A stretch of 64,000 nt of DNA from Pyrocephalus nanus. Its lineage: Eukaryota; Chordata; Aves; Passeriformes; Tyrannidae. Below are positions 1 to 12,000 of this stretch, piece after piece. Numbering within the stretch: position 1 is the first letter of the stretch; every line of letters starts with the position of its first letter. The notes below the pieces were generated by a model. That model was not told where the DNA came from. It searched no databases and saw only the letters and a program-made list of their open reading frames with translations. Made by a program: the position numbers and the translations under genes. The stretch spans positions 5,272,501-5,336,500 of the forward strand of contig CM076275.1 in the NCBI GenBank assembly GCA_038380795.1, read 5' to 3'.

Positions 1-64
1 GAGTATTCCTGGACATCTGACGACAGGTACCGGGGGGGCCAGTAGGTTGTTTCTGCTGGGTAGA
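1..64 (-). CDS. FAT2: FAT2 exon 24, partial: cytoplasmic tail, truncated at window edge
   Basis: The acceptor TTTATTTCAG|TCTACC at 65 opens a frame that continues phase 1 from exon 23: [19 protein letters not shown] then EYS. The human tail, from memory, has VYPGG followed by WPP at the same place, so this is the start of the last exon. The remaining C-terminus, about 100 residues, lies left of base 1. Confidence 0.9.
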
Positions 65-3000
65 CTGAAATAAAAGAGAGCTGTGTTAGCTGCAGCTCAA
101 GCAGTTGTTGCCTCTCTCGCCCTCCTGCTAATTCCTTCTGTGGGCCTTGAGCCCGTAGGAGATGTGGCAGACTGGGGAAGAGAGGAGACATGGGGACAGG
201 GGAGCTCTAGTTGCTGCTTTGGGAATTGAGGGGACCTGAGGGCACCCCTGGCTGTGCTGAGGCAGCATCCCTACCAGCCTGCAGAGATCCACTACTCTAG
301 CGCCCAAAAGACACACTTCATCACACCATTTGGATGCAAGAAGCTTGCATCATGAAGGGACTGGAGCAGAGCCAGTGATCCCCTGTATCTGTCCCTTTCC
401 CTGTAGTTACTCTTGTGAACTCCCTTCTAAGACTGTGCTTTGGTGATGAACATGGAGTAACTCTGCTGTCCAGAGCCATGCAAGGTGTCCCTGAGGATGT
501 GATCCCTCTTCCTAGGAACACTGATGCAAATGTCTTCACTAAAATTCACAATAACTTTCAGGATCTCAATTTTCTTCTTTCATTTTTCTCTTTTACAGGG
601 TGTTTTGACTCAGGGTATGTGGGAATCCAGGCTAGGCATTAATGGTTTCCCTGCTGATTGTGTATGAGCAGAAAACTGGGATGTACTGGTGAGCAAGGAG
701 GAAAGAGCCAATAAAAGCCCTATAACAGGGCTGGGGAAATATTTGCCCATGCTTTGCTTGGCCACAACACCATTTGCTCCTCATGTTTTCAAACCTCAGA
801 CCCACTTTACAAGGGGAAGGGGGACATGTAAGAGCAAGGAAAAGCTGTGGCTACTGACCCATCTCCTCCCTGGCCCAGGTGCACTTGATGAAGGACTCGT
901 TGTCGGAGTTGGAGGGGGGTGCAGCGGGGGGCAGGTTGGGGGCCACACTGCACACAATGGTGCCCCGGTGCTTGGGGGCGTTGGCAGAGTTGAAGGTGAT
1001 GAACTCGGGGGTGCCGGTGGGTTTGCGCTGCTCCGGCGTGGCCCGGTCCAGGTTGTTGTGCGCTGCGTCGCTGAGGATGTTGAGCTCGATGGGTGGCACG
1101 GCCTGGGTGCCCACACCCACGCTCTTGGAGAACTCGCTCTTGGAGAGCAGGTCGGGGTCCTCCCGGGCCACGGGCTTGTGAGCCTTGGCGCGGTGCCGGT
1201 AGCGCTTGCGGATGAGCACGAAGGCCACGACCAGGATGGCCGCCCCCAGCACGCCCGCCACGATCTCCGCGATCTCCTCGGGGCCCACCGCCCACTGCGT
1301 GGGCACGATGGCGGGGGTGATGATGGGCTGGGTGCAGTAGTCCCCTTGGTAGTCGGAGGGGCAGATGCAGTGGACGGAGCCCTGGCTGCTCACGCAGCGC
1401 CCGGAGTTGCGGCACGGGTTGTCTTGGCACTCCTCGGCCAGCTTCTCGCACCTGCGGGGAGGAAAGGATGGAGACAACCACCATCAGCCTGGGGATGCAG
1501 CTAAAACTGCCTTACCCTGTTCAGGGCTCTGACTTAGACCAGCCAAGGATGCTCCATCCCCATCTGCTCTCCCTCTCCCTTGCTTCTCCTGGCAGAGGGC
1601 TGTGATCCTGGAGTATAAAATGATGCTTTCCAGGACACTGTGTTTAACAGGGTGGTCCTACTTTTCAGTCGTGTGCAGCAAATTAAAATGGGAGCCTTCC
1701 TGCCTCAGAGGAGTGTCTGGAGTTCTAGGGCTAACAAAGCATTAGAAAGGTGCTTCTGTTCTGTTAAATTAGGGAGCCCAGGTTGAGTCTGAGATGTGTT
1801 AACCCCTTGTGAAGTCTTCTACATCTCAGGATGGTTTGTAGATGTCTGCAGGTTGCAGCAAACATTTAGGAATAACTACCCTGAGAAGTGGTGAATGGGT
1901 ATCCTTGTTGCAGAGCCTTTTTGACATTTTATGGAGCATCTGCAGAACTGGGATGGAATTTCTGATTCTCTGTCCTGCTCTACCACACACGGCCTAAATG
2001 TTCCCCAACACTACCTGGGATCTTTCCTTCCAACAGTAATGATCTCCCCATGCTAGAGGGAATATGCAATGCTTTATTGGCTTTCCTTCCTTTTTTTTTT
2101 TTTTTTTTTTTTTTCTCATTACTGAACAAACTCTGTGAGGTCTGGGCTTCTCTTGTTATAGTCAATGTTTTAGGATGTGTGAGCTGGTGTCTGCATCATG
2201 CACCCACAGCCTCCACCTGGACACCCGGTGATTACAGATATTACACTGCCACCTAATGCTCAGCTACAGACTTGTATTCCAGGAGTTGGACAGACAATTT
2301 CTGCCTTTGCCTTGATCCACAGGACCACTGTTCGTCCTGGCTCAATGGCTAAGGCAGAAGGATGAACAGGGCCAGCAAGGACACGCTTTGAACCTGCCCC
2401 ACAGCACCTGCAGGCATCAAAGCATCTGTGAGGAGAGATTTTTCTGTTTTCCCTCCTGCTCAGAGGAGATGGGCACAGAGGGGCAATGGCCACACGATGG
2501 CAGAGCTATTTGTGTCCTGGTCTGCTCAGCTCTGCCCTCAGACACCTCCCTGCTGCAACACTTGGGTACCGGCAGTTTGCAAATAATCCTAGAGAGTCTG
2601 GATCTGGTGAGCTCCAGAAATGTGCAGTGCTCGTTGGTAGAGACCACGTTTTCAGCCCACCATGGGATGTCACCCATCCCAGAGCCCCCCTGGCCCTTAC
2701 CTCTCACCCAGGGACCAGTCAGGGCAGTGGCAGGAGTAGCCGGTGGCGGACAAGGTGCAGGTTCCGCCGTGCAGGCAGGGCTTGGACTCGCAGGGACTGT
2801 CCTCAAGCTCGCAGTGCTCACCAGAGAACAGCCCAGGGCAGATGCAGGTGTAACCTGGAGAGGTGAGAATGAACACATCTGTATGGAAGAACTGGCAACA
2901 AGAGGGAGAAGCAGTGACCAGTGGCACCCATGGAGGGCTCAACACAGCTACCTAAACACAGGTACTTGCTGCTGCAGCAGGAGCTGTGGGGCACCCAAGC

Positions 3001-6000
3001 CATATGTGGCTGGTGGGTACGTTATAGGACCTGGTGTGGCTGCTGGAGGCTCTGGGGCAATCCGGTGGTGGCACCAGGGAGCTGTTTGAGCAACAAGTCA
3101 AGCCCGTCCCGACACAGACATCTCCCGCCAGGGAGGCAATCAGGGCACAGCTTTATTGCATGGAGAAGCCAAGGCACAAATTCAGGATAAAGGAAGGGGA
3201 GCCTGGCTGGCTGATTCACAGTTTCTGACTCTTAAATGCAATCCTCTGTAATTTATTGTTCACAGGAGTCTTTGGTCCTGCGAGTTCTCGCGGTATGAAG
3301 TGCCTGTCTCAACATGTCAGGTTTCTCCTGCCTACAAGAGATGTCTGCTCGGAGCCAGAGAGAAACCAGGCACAGTGAGGACTCAGAGGGGGCTGCTGCT
3401 GTTTGTGTTTTTGGCTGCTATTTAGTATAGCCCTTAGCATGGGAATGTCCCTGGCTGTGCTGAGCTCTTGCCAGCTGCTTGGCTGGTGGTGCTATGCGGG
3501 AAATTCAGAGTTTCCACCTTGCAACACACTTGAAAAGCCTTTGCCGCTCATCCATGAGCTAAACAATCCTGCTTTAGAGCAGGGGGTGAACAAACCTGTT
3601 TCCACACGGGCTCTAGTGGCTGTGCAACAAGGGCGTGCTGACACTCGTGCAGCAGGTGCTGGACGTTGCCTGTAGGGCTGTGTGTGCCCAAACACACGTG
3701 TTCTGGATGTGGGGGCTCACATGTGTTTGTACCCTGTGCTCCTGAGCGCCGTGGTTGGTGTGCTGGCTGGTCTGGCTTGGACCCTCTCTGCACAGATGTG
3801 TTCTCACGCAGCCACGTGGCCTCCCCGGGCTGGCTCGCAACAGGCGTGTCTTTGCCTGTGCATGTAATCCCACGCCTGAGATCCCTGGGCAGAGCTTTGC
3901 ATAAACTCAGAGCTACCTGCCCCAGTCTCCAGGACTCAGCCCACAGCACTCAGGGAAGACAAGCATCCAGGATAACCTCACAAAATAAATGTCTCTTGAG
4001 CAACCCCTTCCCTGCAGCGATGTCCTGCCTGGGGCCATGTCCCACAGGCTCTTTCCTGGGCACTTGGGGCATTTGCAGGAGAGGTTGATCACCTTGGAAG
4101 GAAACTATGGGAAGGGCACTGGATGATCATCAGTTTATTAGTGAGGAAGTGATTTTCCTCCTCCCCCTCCTGCTGTATTTTCTCTGCAACAAAAGCAGGG
4201 GATGCCTTGACTTAGGGCAGAGAAGCATTTTCCCCTTGTAGGCTTTGAGCCCCTTCCAGCCCAGCCAGAGGGGTTTTCTGTGCAAAGGGTCTCAAGGCTG
4301 AGGTGTGAGTGCCAGCCAGACTAACTGTTCAGTACAGATACACCTGGTGTCAAACAAGTTCACCTGAACCAGGCAGCTGCTGAGTCGACAGGGCTGGGAA
4401 TCTTGTTCCCAGAGGCTGCGGGCAGGGCAGGAGAAGCTGTGCTGCCTCCTCTGTCCTCACTTGCTCGCTGGGCAGGGTGTGGGCTTTGGCAACGGTCCCA
4501 AAGAGCACAGAGCTGCAGGAGGAGCTTCTGCCCCACACAGCAGCCTGGGAAGCACCCCTCTGCCCCTTGGAAGGGCCCAGGGGCAGGCGGTACCTCTCTC
4601 GATAGATGGAAGCTAGAATATGGTGCAGGGCAGTGACACAAAGGTGGACATCCCTGGGAGCAGTTCCAACAAGCCCTGTCCCCTGTGACACACCTTGCTG
4701 TGAGGAGTTCCTCTGATGGAGGAACAGGGCAGCAGTGAGACTGCCTAGGGCAGAGCCTGTATCAAACCTCTATTGAGTGACTGCAGCCCATGTTAGCCTG
4801 GGACTCCTGGATTAGAGCTTATGGTTTTCCCATATCCCTTTGCATAGCCCTGGGGAGTCACTCACTGCAGTGGGAAGAGACCAAGATCATGGCTTGTCTC
4901 TGCCCAGATACCATCACTGCGTGATCCCATCTTGCCTGATCCCAGCCTTGTTAACAGCTCCTTAAGCAAAGAGGATGCAGAGGGGTGGGTGGAATTCCTA
5001 TTTGCATTTGAGTTTTTGGCACCACTATGCCCTCCTATGTCATGCACACTCCTTAGAAACACCTTCCTGCCCTGCGGGCCATGGTCCACTGGTGAGAGCC
5101 AGGATGATGATCTCATACCCTGCAGCTCCTGCTGCTGCACTGAGTCAGGTATTACTTGAGGTCCCCCGGGACAGAGCACCTCTGATTCTGCCCTGGAGTA
5201 GCCCCTCCATCTTTCCCTCCCCTCCCTGCTGATTGCTCTCCTACTGCTCCATGTGGGATGTTCACGTACCTCCACCGTGAGTTTCGGAGCACATCCCGTT
5301 GTTGAGGCACGGGTTGCTGCTGCAGGCACCAGTGGGGGAGCAACACTGCTTTATCCCCACCTGCTCCATGACTTCCTTTGACTGCCCTTTCCCAGGCAGT
5401 AGAACCACTTCTCTGCCGTTGATTGCAACCACATCCAGGCAGCCCCTGAACCCCCGCGTGACTCTCTGGGAATGCAGTGGCTGCCGTAGGCCCCCAAAAA
5501 TCACGTCTCGTCTGCCCTGGGAGACACTACAGGTCCCTGGCAGCTGGAGAGAGGCGTTTCCCAGGCCATCGATGAGCAGGCGGACGGAATTGTTCTTCAC
5601 CTCCAGGAAGACCGAGTGCCACTCGCCGTCGCTCACAAAGCGGGAGGAGGAGAGGTTCGCGGTGGAGTTCCCCCGGCAGCTGTACCCAAGGTGAGGCACC
5701 CCGTTAACCATCTGCAAAACACATCCCAGGAGCCATGGTTAGTCACTTGTCTCCCAGCCAGCATGCTGGAAAGCCAGGCCAAAGCTGCTGACAGGTGCTG
5801 CCATCCATTCCTTGATCTCCAATAGATGGGATGGAGACAAGATACTGAGCTGCTAATAGTGAACCCCACCAGTGTCTTCTGCATTAAACTGGGACATTAG
5901 AAATACCCATTTGTGGCTCAAGGTTCATCTTTAAAACTCATGGAGGAAGGAAAAGGAAAAGGTTAGCTGTCTTGTTCTAGGGTGAAGACAGGAATAAACC

Positions 6001-9000
6001 TTTTTCTCCCCAGTGCTTTGTTGATAAAAACCCCCTCTCTCACAGAAGTCAAGAGTCTGTGGAGAAGGAGAGAAGAGATGGAATGAAATGCTCACAGAAA
6101 ACCTGCAGAGCTTGCTATGTAACATTAAGCATTTCATCACAGGCAAGAGAGATCTCCATGGGGGGCACTAGAGACAGTGAGGAGGGGTGATTCTTGGAAG
6201 GGACTAGAAAAAGAGGACTGATTATGGACTACACTGACTCTAGAGGAACCTACATACAATATGATGGGGCTACTCTGGAGAGGACAAAAGCAGAACAGGA
6301 CAAAAGTTAACTCTTAGAGAAGACCACAGTATAAATAAGTCCCAGAGGGAGGAGAAGCAACTGCTGAAGGAAGGAAGAACAAGAAGCAGCTGGCACATGC
6401 CATGGAAGGGCCTCAGGGCAACACGTGTGTAAATCTCTTTGCACAATTGGCAAGCTCACCAGAGAACTTTGTCACTTCACTTTATCTGGAGGAACATGAT
6501 TTCACTTCAGATGGGTCTGCAGATTTGCCTTATCAATTTCTGGGGCTGGGAGACAGCTGAGAACTCAATTCCCTGGAGCAAGAACTGACAGGCTGCCAAG
6601 TCTTTCCCAGCTTGCCTGGTTTGCCATTCTCTTGCTGCAACCTATTTCTGAACATCAGGAGAGCTTAGTGACTGGAAGGGCGATGGTATGCATGCCCTTG
6701 GGAGAACTCATCCTCTTCACCAAATCTACAAACCATGGCTTATGGTTCTTTCAAGGCTTTGGCTCACATCTGGAGTACTGCAGTTTGAGAAGCTTAAAAT
6801 CTTGAGGGATTCCTTCATTTTTATCAGGCCAGATGGTTTAGAAAAGTTTTTATCCCTCAGATATTGTTAATAAAGCAAATTAGGGAAGAAATGAGTCACA
6901 GCCACGTTTATGGTGGAGGCTTTCCTACTGAAAAGCTTGTGGAGAGATCTGGGTATAGAAGATCACAGGCACACTGAACTGTCAATTATGAGTCTTTTCT
7001 CACTTCAGTTCCTGTGTCAGGCCTGGCTCAGTGAAACTTTCTGCCATCTCATCCTGTCTCAGCACCATCTGTAGTGCTGGACTCCTTCTGATGAACTTAG
7101 TGACTCTCCTTCCCAAAGAGGGGGTAGAAGGCTAGAGACCCCTGAGAAGTTTTTCTCATCAGCCTTTTACAGTGCAGCTTAAAGTCATTCTCACAGATGG
7201 GTACAGGACATGTGGATGACGTTTTTCTGCAGGAGAGGAGAGCAGGAGTGATGGCTGTGGCAGCAGGAGCTTGGAGTATGTGCAACAGGCAGGTCTCTGG
7301 GTGTTGGCTGCTGTGCATCTCCCTGTCTGTGTGGGTCTCTTGTAACAGTGGAATGAAAAGTGTTTCATAACAGGAAGATGGGGTTGTGAAACCATGAGAA
7401 GGGATGAGGGAATTCAAGGACAGGATGAACACTTCCAGGTAGGTTAGAGTGTGTAGATCTCCATGTGATTAGACTCAGAGACAAATCTCCGTAAGCTGCT
7501 AAGTATGTCCTGTGATCTTATTCTCCAATTAGTCTGAATTTAATTGATGAGGTATATACAGAACCCCTATTCTTTAGTCATCTGCTGCTTTCCTTTTGTT
7601 GCCAAAGTGGAAGAGGGAGATGATCTTTGAATGCTGGGAAGGTGCAGCATTCAGCCAAAGGGAGAAGAGTGATCAGACTGAAATGTTCCTGGCTCTGCGG
7701 GTGTCTTAAACAGTGAAATCATCTGAAGAAAGCAGTTGCAAAGAGGGGAGTATGTGTGAAAAACATAATTTGGGACTCCTGTTTTTTTCTCTTTTGTCCA
7801 TTACTGTAAAGGACCTTTAATTTGAGGTCTGGGAGGAAGCTTGCCCTTTGCTACAGTTGAAACAGACTGGTCTGGGGACAACTCCACCTGGTAACTCACA
7901 CCTCCTGAGAGGTGTGATATAAGAGAGGAATGAGAAGCAAGCTGTAAGGAAAGAATGTAGATCTGCTAAGGGTGTCTGCTGACTTCACACCAGGGACCAG
8001 CACATGCATTCACAGATGTGGAAAACGATTCACTAGCTGAGGGTACAGCAATTGCCAAACTGTGCTTGTCTCTCACTTGGTCTCCCCAACTCTTATACTC
8101 AACTGGAAGAATGACTAAGGATACATATTATTGCATCTTCTTCCTGTGATTCCCTTCCTTGAAAGAATAAGTTTTTTTTTAACTCTGGAAAGGAACCCCT
8201 GCCGTTGCAATACCCACCTCCAAAGTGGCGTGGTCTGTCCCGTTGGCAGAGAACACGACCGCGTGACGCTGGTGGGTCTTCAGGCGAAAGTGCATGTGCC
8301 AGGAGCCGACCTGGGAGTGCTGGTACCAAATGTAGCTGTGCCCCCCAAACCTCACAGCTGTTCCTGAAAGGAGAACGAAAGGAAGATCTCACCTTTGTCG
8401 CTCTTTGAGGCTATGGACTGGATCAAACCTTGCCTCTTTTCCTCCCTGGGTGCCATAACTGTGCAGGAACAGCCCCACCCACAGCAATCCATGTACCACG
8501 GCACTGCATCTCCCACGGCTCTCTTTGGGGGCTCCCAGTATTTCTTTCATGTACTCAATTGTGAAGCAACCCTGAAATGTCAGCCTGGCTATTTCTGTCC
8601 TATAGAACCTTCAAGGAGCCCTGAGGGTGGCCTACAACACCCTTAAATTTCCTCATCCTGAGAAAGTCTTTATATTATTCTATGGTATCCATTCCTGCCC
8701 AAGTGATGCTAACATCTATCCCTGATACTTCCATTTATTTCTTGAAGTAGTCTAGAGTACAAAAAATATGCTTTATTTGTCTTTTCTCTCTAATTTATCA
8801 GGTAGTCTGTGCTTTGCTGGGTCTTGGATCAACACAGGAGCTCAGGGATTGATATTCTGATCACTGAGTTTCATTACCTGCTACGAATGAGTGACTTTTC
8901 CCAACGAGAGAGACAGATGTTGCTGCTATTCAACGCTACAGGAGATTAACTTTAAAAAAAAATAGACTGCGTGAAACTTTCAAGCTCTAAGAATCTAGTT

Positions 9001-12000
9001 TGGGGTTCGAAATCTCAGGCAGTGTTTGGGTCAGTGGGCAGCCTAATCCCATGAGAAATCCAGGTGCTTTGCAGTGTAGTGAAGGAAAACACAACAGGTT
9101 TATAGGGTAGGACACTGCTGGGAAGGACTGCTCACCGTTGCAAGAACAGATCTGCTCTAGGCTGTGGCGGGGGGTGAGGACGCTGAGCCGGGCGGTGCTG
9201 TAAGTAGACATCATGCCTGGGTCCAGCTGAATGGTCTCCCTGCACACACGGTGGGCACAGTCTGACCCGTGACACGGCACATGAATTGCCTTCTTCATCC
9301 GGAGACCCACGAGCTGGTCCATCTCCCCCGCTGACACAGTGAGCTTATTCGCCAGCACCCGGGGCTCATACAGGGAGCCGTGTGGCTCCCCGACAGCCAA
9401 GAGCAGGTCCACTCCATCAGAGGCAGCCGCAGGCTGCAAGCTGGCCATGTGGATGTTTTGGCGCCGGGTGACAAGGATGTTCCCCAAAAATCTCTGCAAG
9501 TTGCGCCAGTGGTCCCCCACAAACTCCTCGGGGGAGAGGTGTCGGAAGTGCAGCACCACTGCCTTGTCCAAGGCCTCCTGCGTGAAGCACCACACGTGGA
9601 CGTTGACGCTGGTGGTGGCTGAGAACGTCCCATCGCTGACTGTCACGTTCAGAAGGTAGTGGCCGTGGGGAAGCTTGTCCCCAGCGATGATCTTCCCATC
9701 TGCAGCCCCGACAGAGAAGAGCCCTTCCTTGGGCGCTTCTGCCACCAAAGTGTACAGCAGCGTGTCGTGGGGGTCTCGGTCCGTGGCGTGGATCTTGCCC
9801 AGAACGCCCCCTCTGAAGGCTTCCTCGTTGGTGGTGATGAATATTTCCAGGGGAAGGGCAGAGGGGGCATATTGGCTCTGCTCAGTCACTTGGATGTTTA
9901 TAAATGCAGAGGAGGACAGGGGAGGGATACCACTGTCGGAGACCTGGCAAGGAAAACAGAAGGATCTGTTATGGCCACGTGCTGACTTTACTGACACCTC
10001 ACCTGACTGGACGGGCTGACGAGGTCTTGCGAAGGAGAGCACCTTGCAGGTAGAAACGGGTGGAATCTGACAGGCAGCGGGTTGGGAGTGAAGGAGGGAT
10101 GGGAAAAACTGGCAGCAGTGTTGGACCTGTGCCTGGAGACGGCCCCAGGGAAATGGCAGCATGCCTTCCAGCATGGAGACTTCTGCTAGTGGTGGGGTCC
10201 TGCTCACTCCTGTGTGTGCTCTCAGCAGCTGAGGCACACCTGAGCAGGGCTCTGAATTCCTGAGGGTTCATCGTTTCTTGCTACGTTGCCAATCTTTGGG
10301 GTCCCTTGGGTAACTGAGTGTTCAGAGATAGAAAGCAGTCACGCACATCAACACATTTGCTCCCCTTCCTGACTGCCTAAACCCGTGTCCCACCTCTGTC
10401 TAGCACGAGCCAAGGAACCTCAGAACAGAAAAATGCGAATAATCAGATTATAGGATAAATTTCTCCCGAATGCTAAGCAGTTAAGAAGTTGAGGTTTGTA
10501 ATATAATAGTACCTAGCTCTTAGAACAACTGCCATTACTGAAGAAGTATGTACCTTATATGTTATTATCCCTTTGTTTTGAATGGACTATTCTTACTGAT
10601 AACATTGAGAAATAATTAATTCATTCTGCAACAATAGAAATCCTTTTTGAAGAGGAACTTAAACCACTTCTTAAATGACAAGGATAATTAGAGAAAGCTT
10701 GTAGGACCAGATCCAGGTCTTGCTTTAAATTGGAATTCACTAGAATGATTATGGGAAAAGCATCTCTCTAAGGAAACTGCTGACAGAGTGTTTTTTGTGA
10801 TCATATTATCTGATTTTATCAACACAGAAGCTGGCCCCCTGCTTCTTGTGGGCAGACTGTGTGGAGAAATAAGCTCTGGAGTTGGCTCCAAGCTGAACAA
10901 TTTGTGTCTGGATTGGATTTCTTCAAAGCCAGAGATGTTTTCATTCAGCTGTGCCATCCTAATCACATATTGTTGCTATTTGCTGGGGAATTCAGACACC
11001 AGGACAGTAACACAGGCTCTACCTGGACTTGCAATAGGTACTGCTCCTTCATTCTTCTGTTCAGGACAGATGATGTCACCAGCAGACCATTCTGGGTGAC
11101 ATCAAAGGCCTTCCCATCGTTGCCCTGGGTGATCTGGAAGGAGTACGGTGGTCCATTTTCCGGGGAGTCCCTGTCGCTCATAATCAGCTCCAGGACGCTT
11201 GTACCCACGGGAGCATTCTCCTGAAATGGGGAAAGGTGCTTTTGGGAAAAGATAAGCAAAGAGAAAAGGCTCAGGGGAACCTACAGAGCCCCAGGAGCTG
11301 CTGGATCAGGAAGAGGGAAACAAATCCCACCACCCCTGTGCATCTCTCCAGAACAGACAGAGCACAAAGAAGCTTCACCACCACCTTGCCCCTCTGCTCC
11401 GGCAGGAGCCCATGCACGAGTTTCTTAACACCATGAGAACAAACTGTGTCCTGGCTTACCTGCACCACCACACTGTAGTTGAGCTGGAAGAACCGAGGAG
11501 GGTTGTCATTGACATCAGACACATGGACGTGCACAGGGACGTCACTGAACTGAGCCGGGTGGCCGTTGTCCGTGGCTCGAACTGTCAAGGAATAACTGGG
11601 GATCTGGAGGATTTGTAGTGCAGGATTACTTTGAGAAATGGCAGAATGGTGGCTTTTTCACATTGAAGTTTTACCCTGCTGCAGCTTGTTGAAATGCCTG
11701 AGGCCGTGTACTGCACCATAACAACAGCTCTGCCCTTGGCTAAGGCTCTCCATCCATAAACCTCGCTCAAAGCTCATTGCTGAACAAAATCAGCTTCACA
11801 ACAGTTGCAAAGAATAGAAACAGCTTGGCAAATATGGATGAGACTAAGCTGGGCAAATATCTGCCAATAATGGTTTAAGCTGTTACTATTTTATGAATGA
11901 GAGATTGTCCAGGTGATCTTTCCATCTCCTCCCCATACCCATTTTCCCATAATGCTCTGATGCAGGGAAGCAGAAGTAAACTATGTTTGTTTCCAGTTTG

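Noticed and set aside
689..1504. Plus-strand ORF of 271 codons across FAT2 exon 23
   Set aside because: It is antisense to a clear coding exon. Its length comes from extreme GC at third positions, and the product is low-complexity (Gly/Val/His/Ala-rich) with no known domain.
2388..3089. Plus-strand ORF of 233 codons over FAT2 exon 22
   Set aside because: Antisense to exon 22 and its introns, with no similarity recognised. The minus strand carries proper EGF modules bounded by splice sites.
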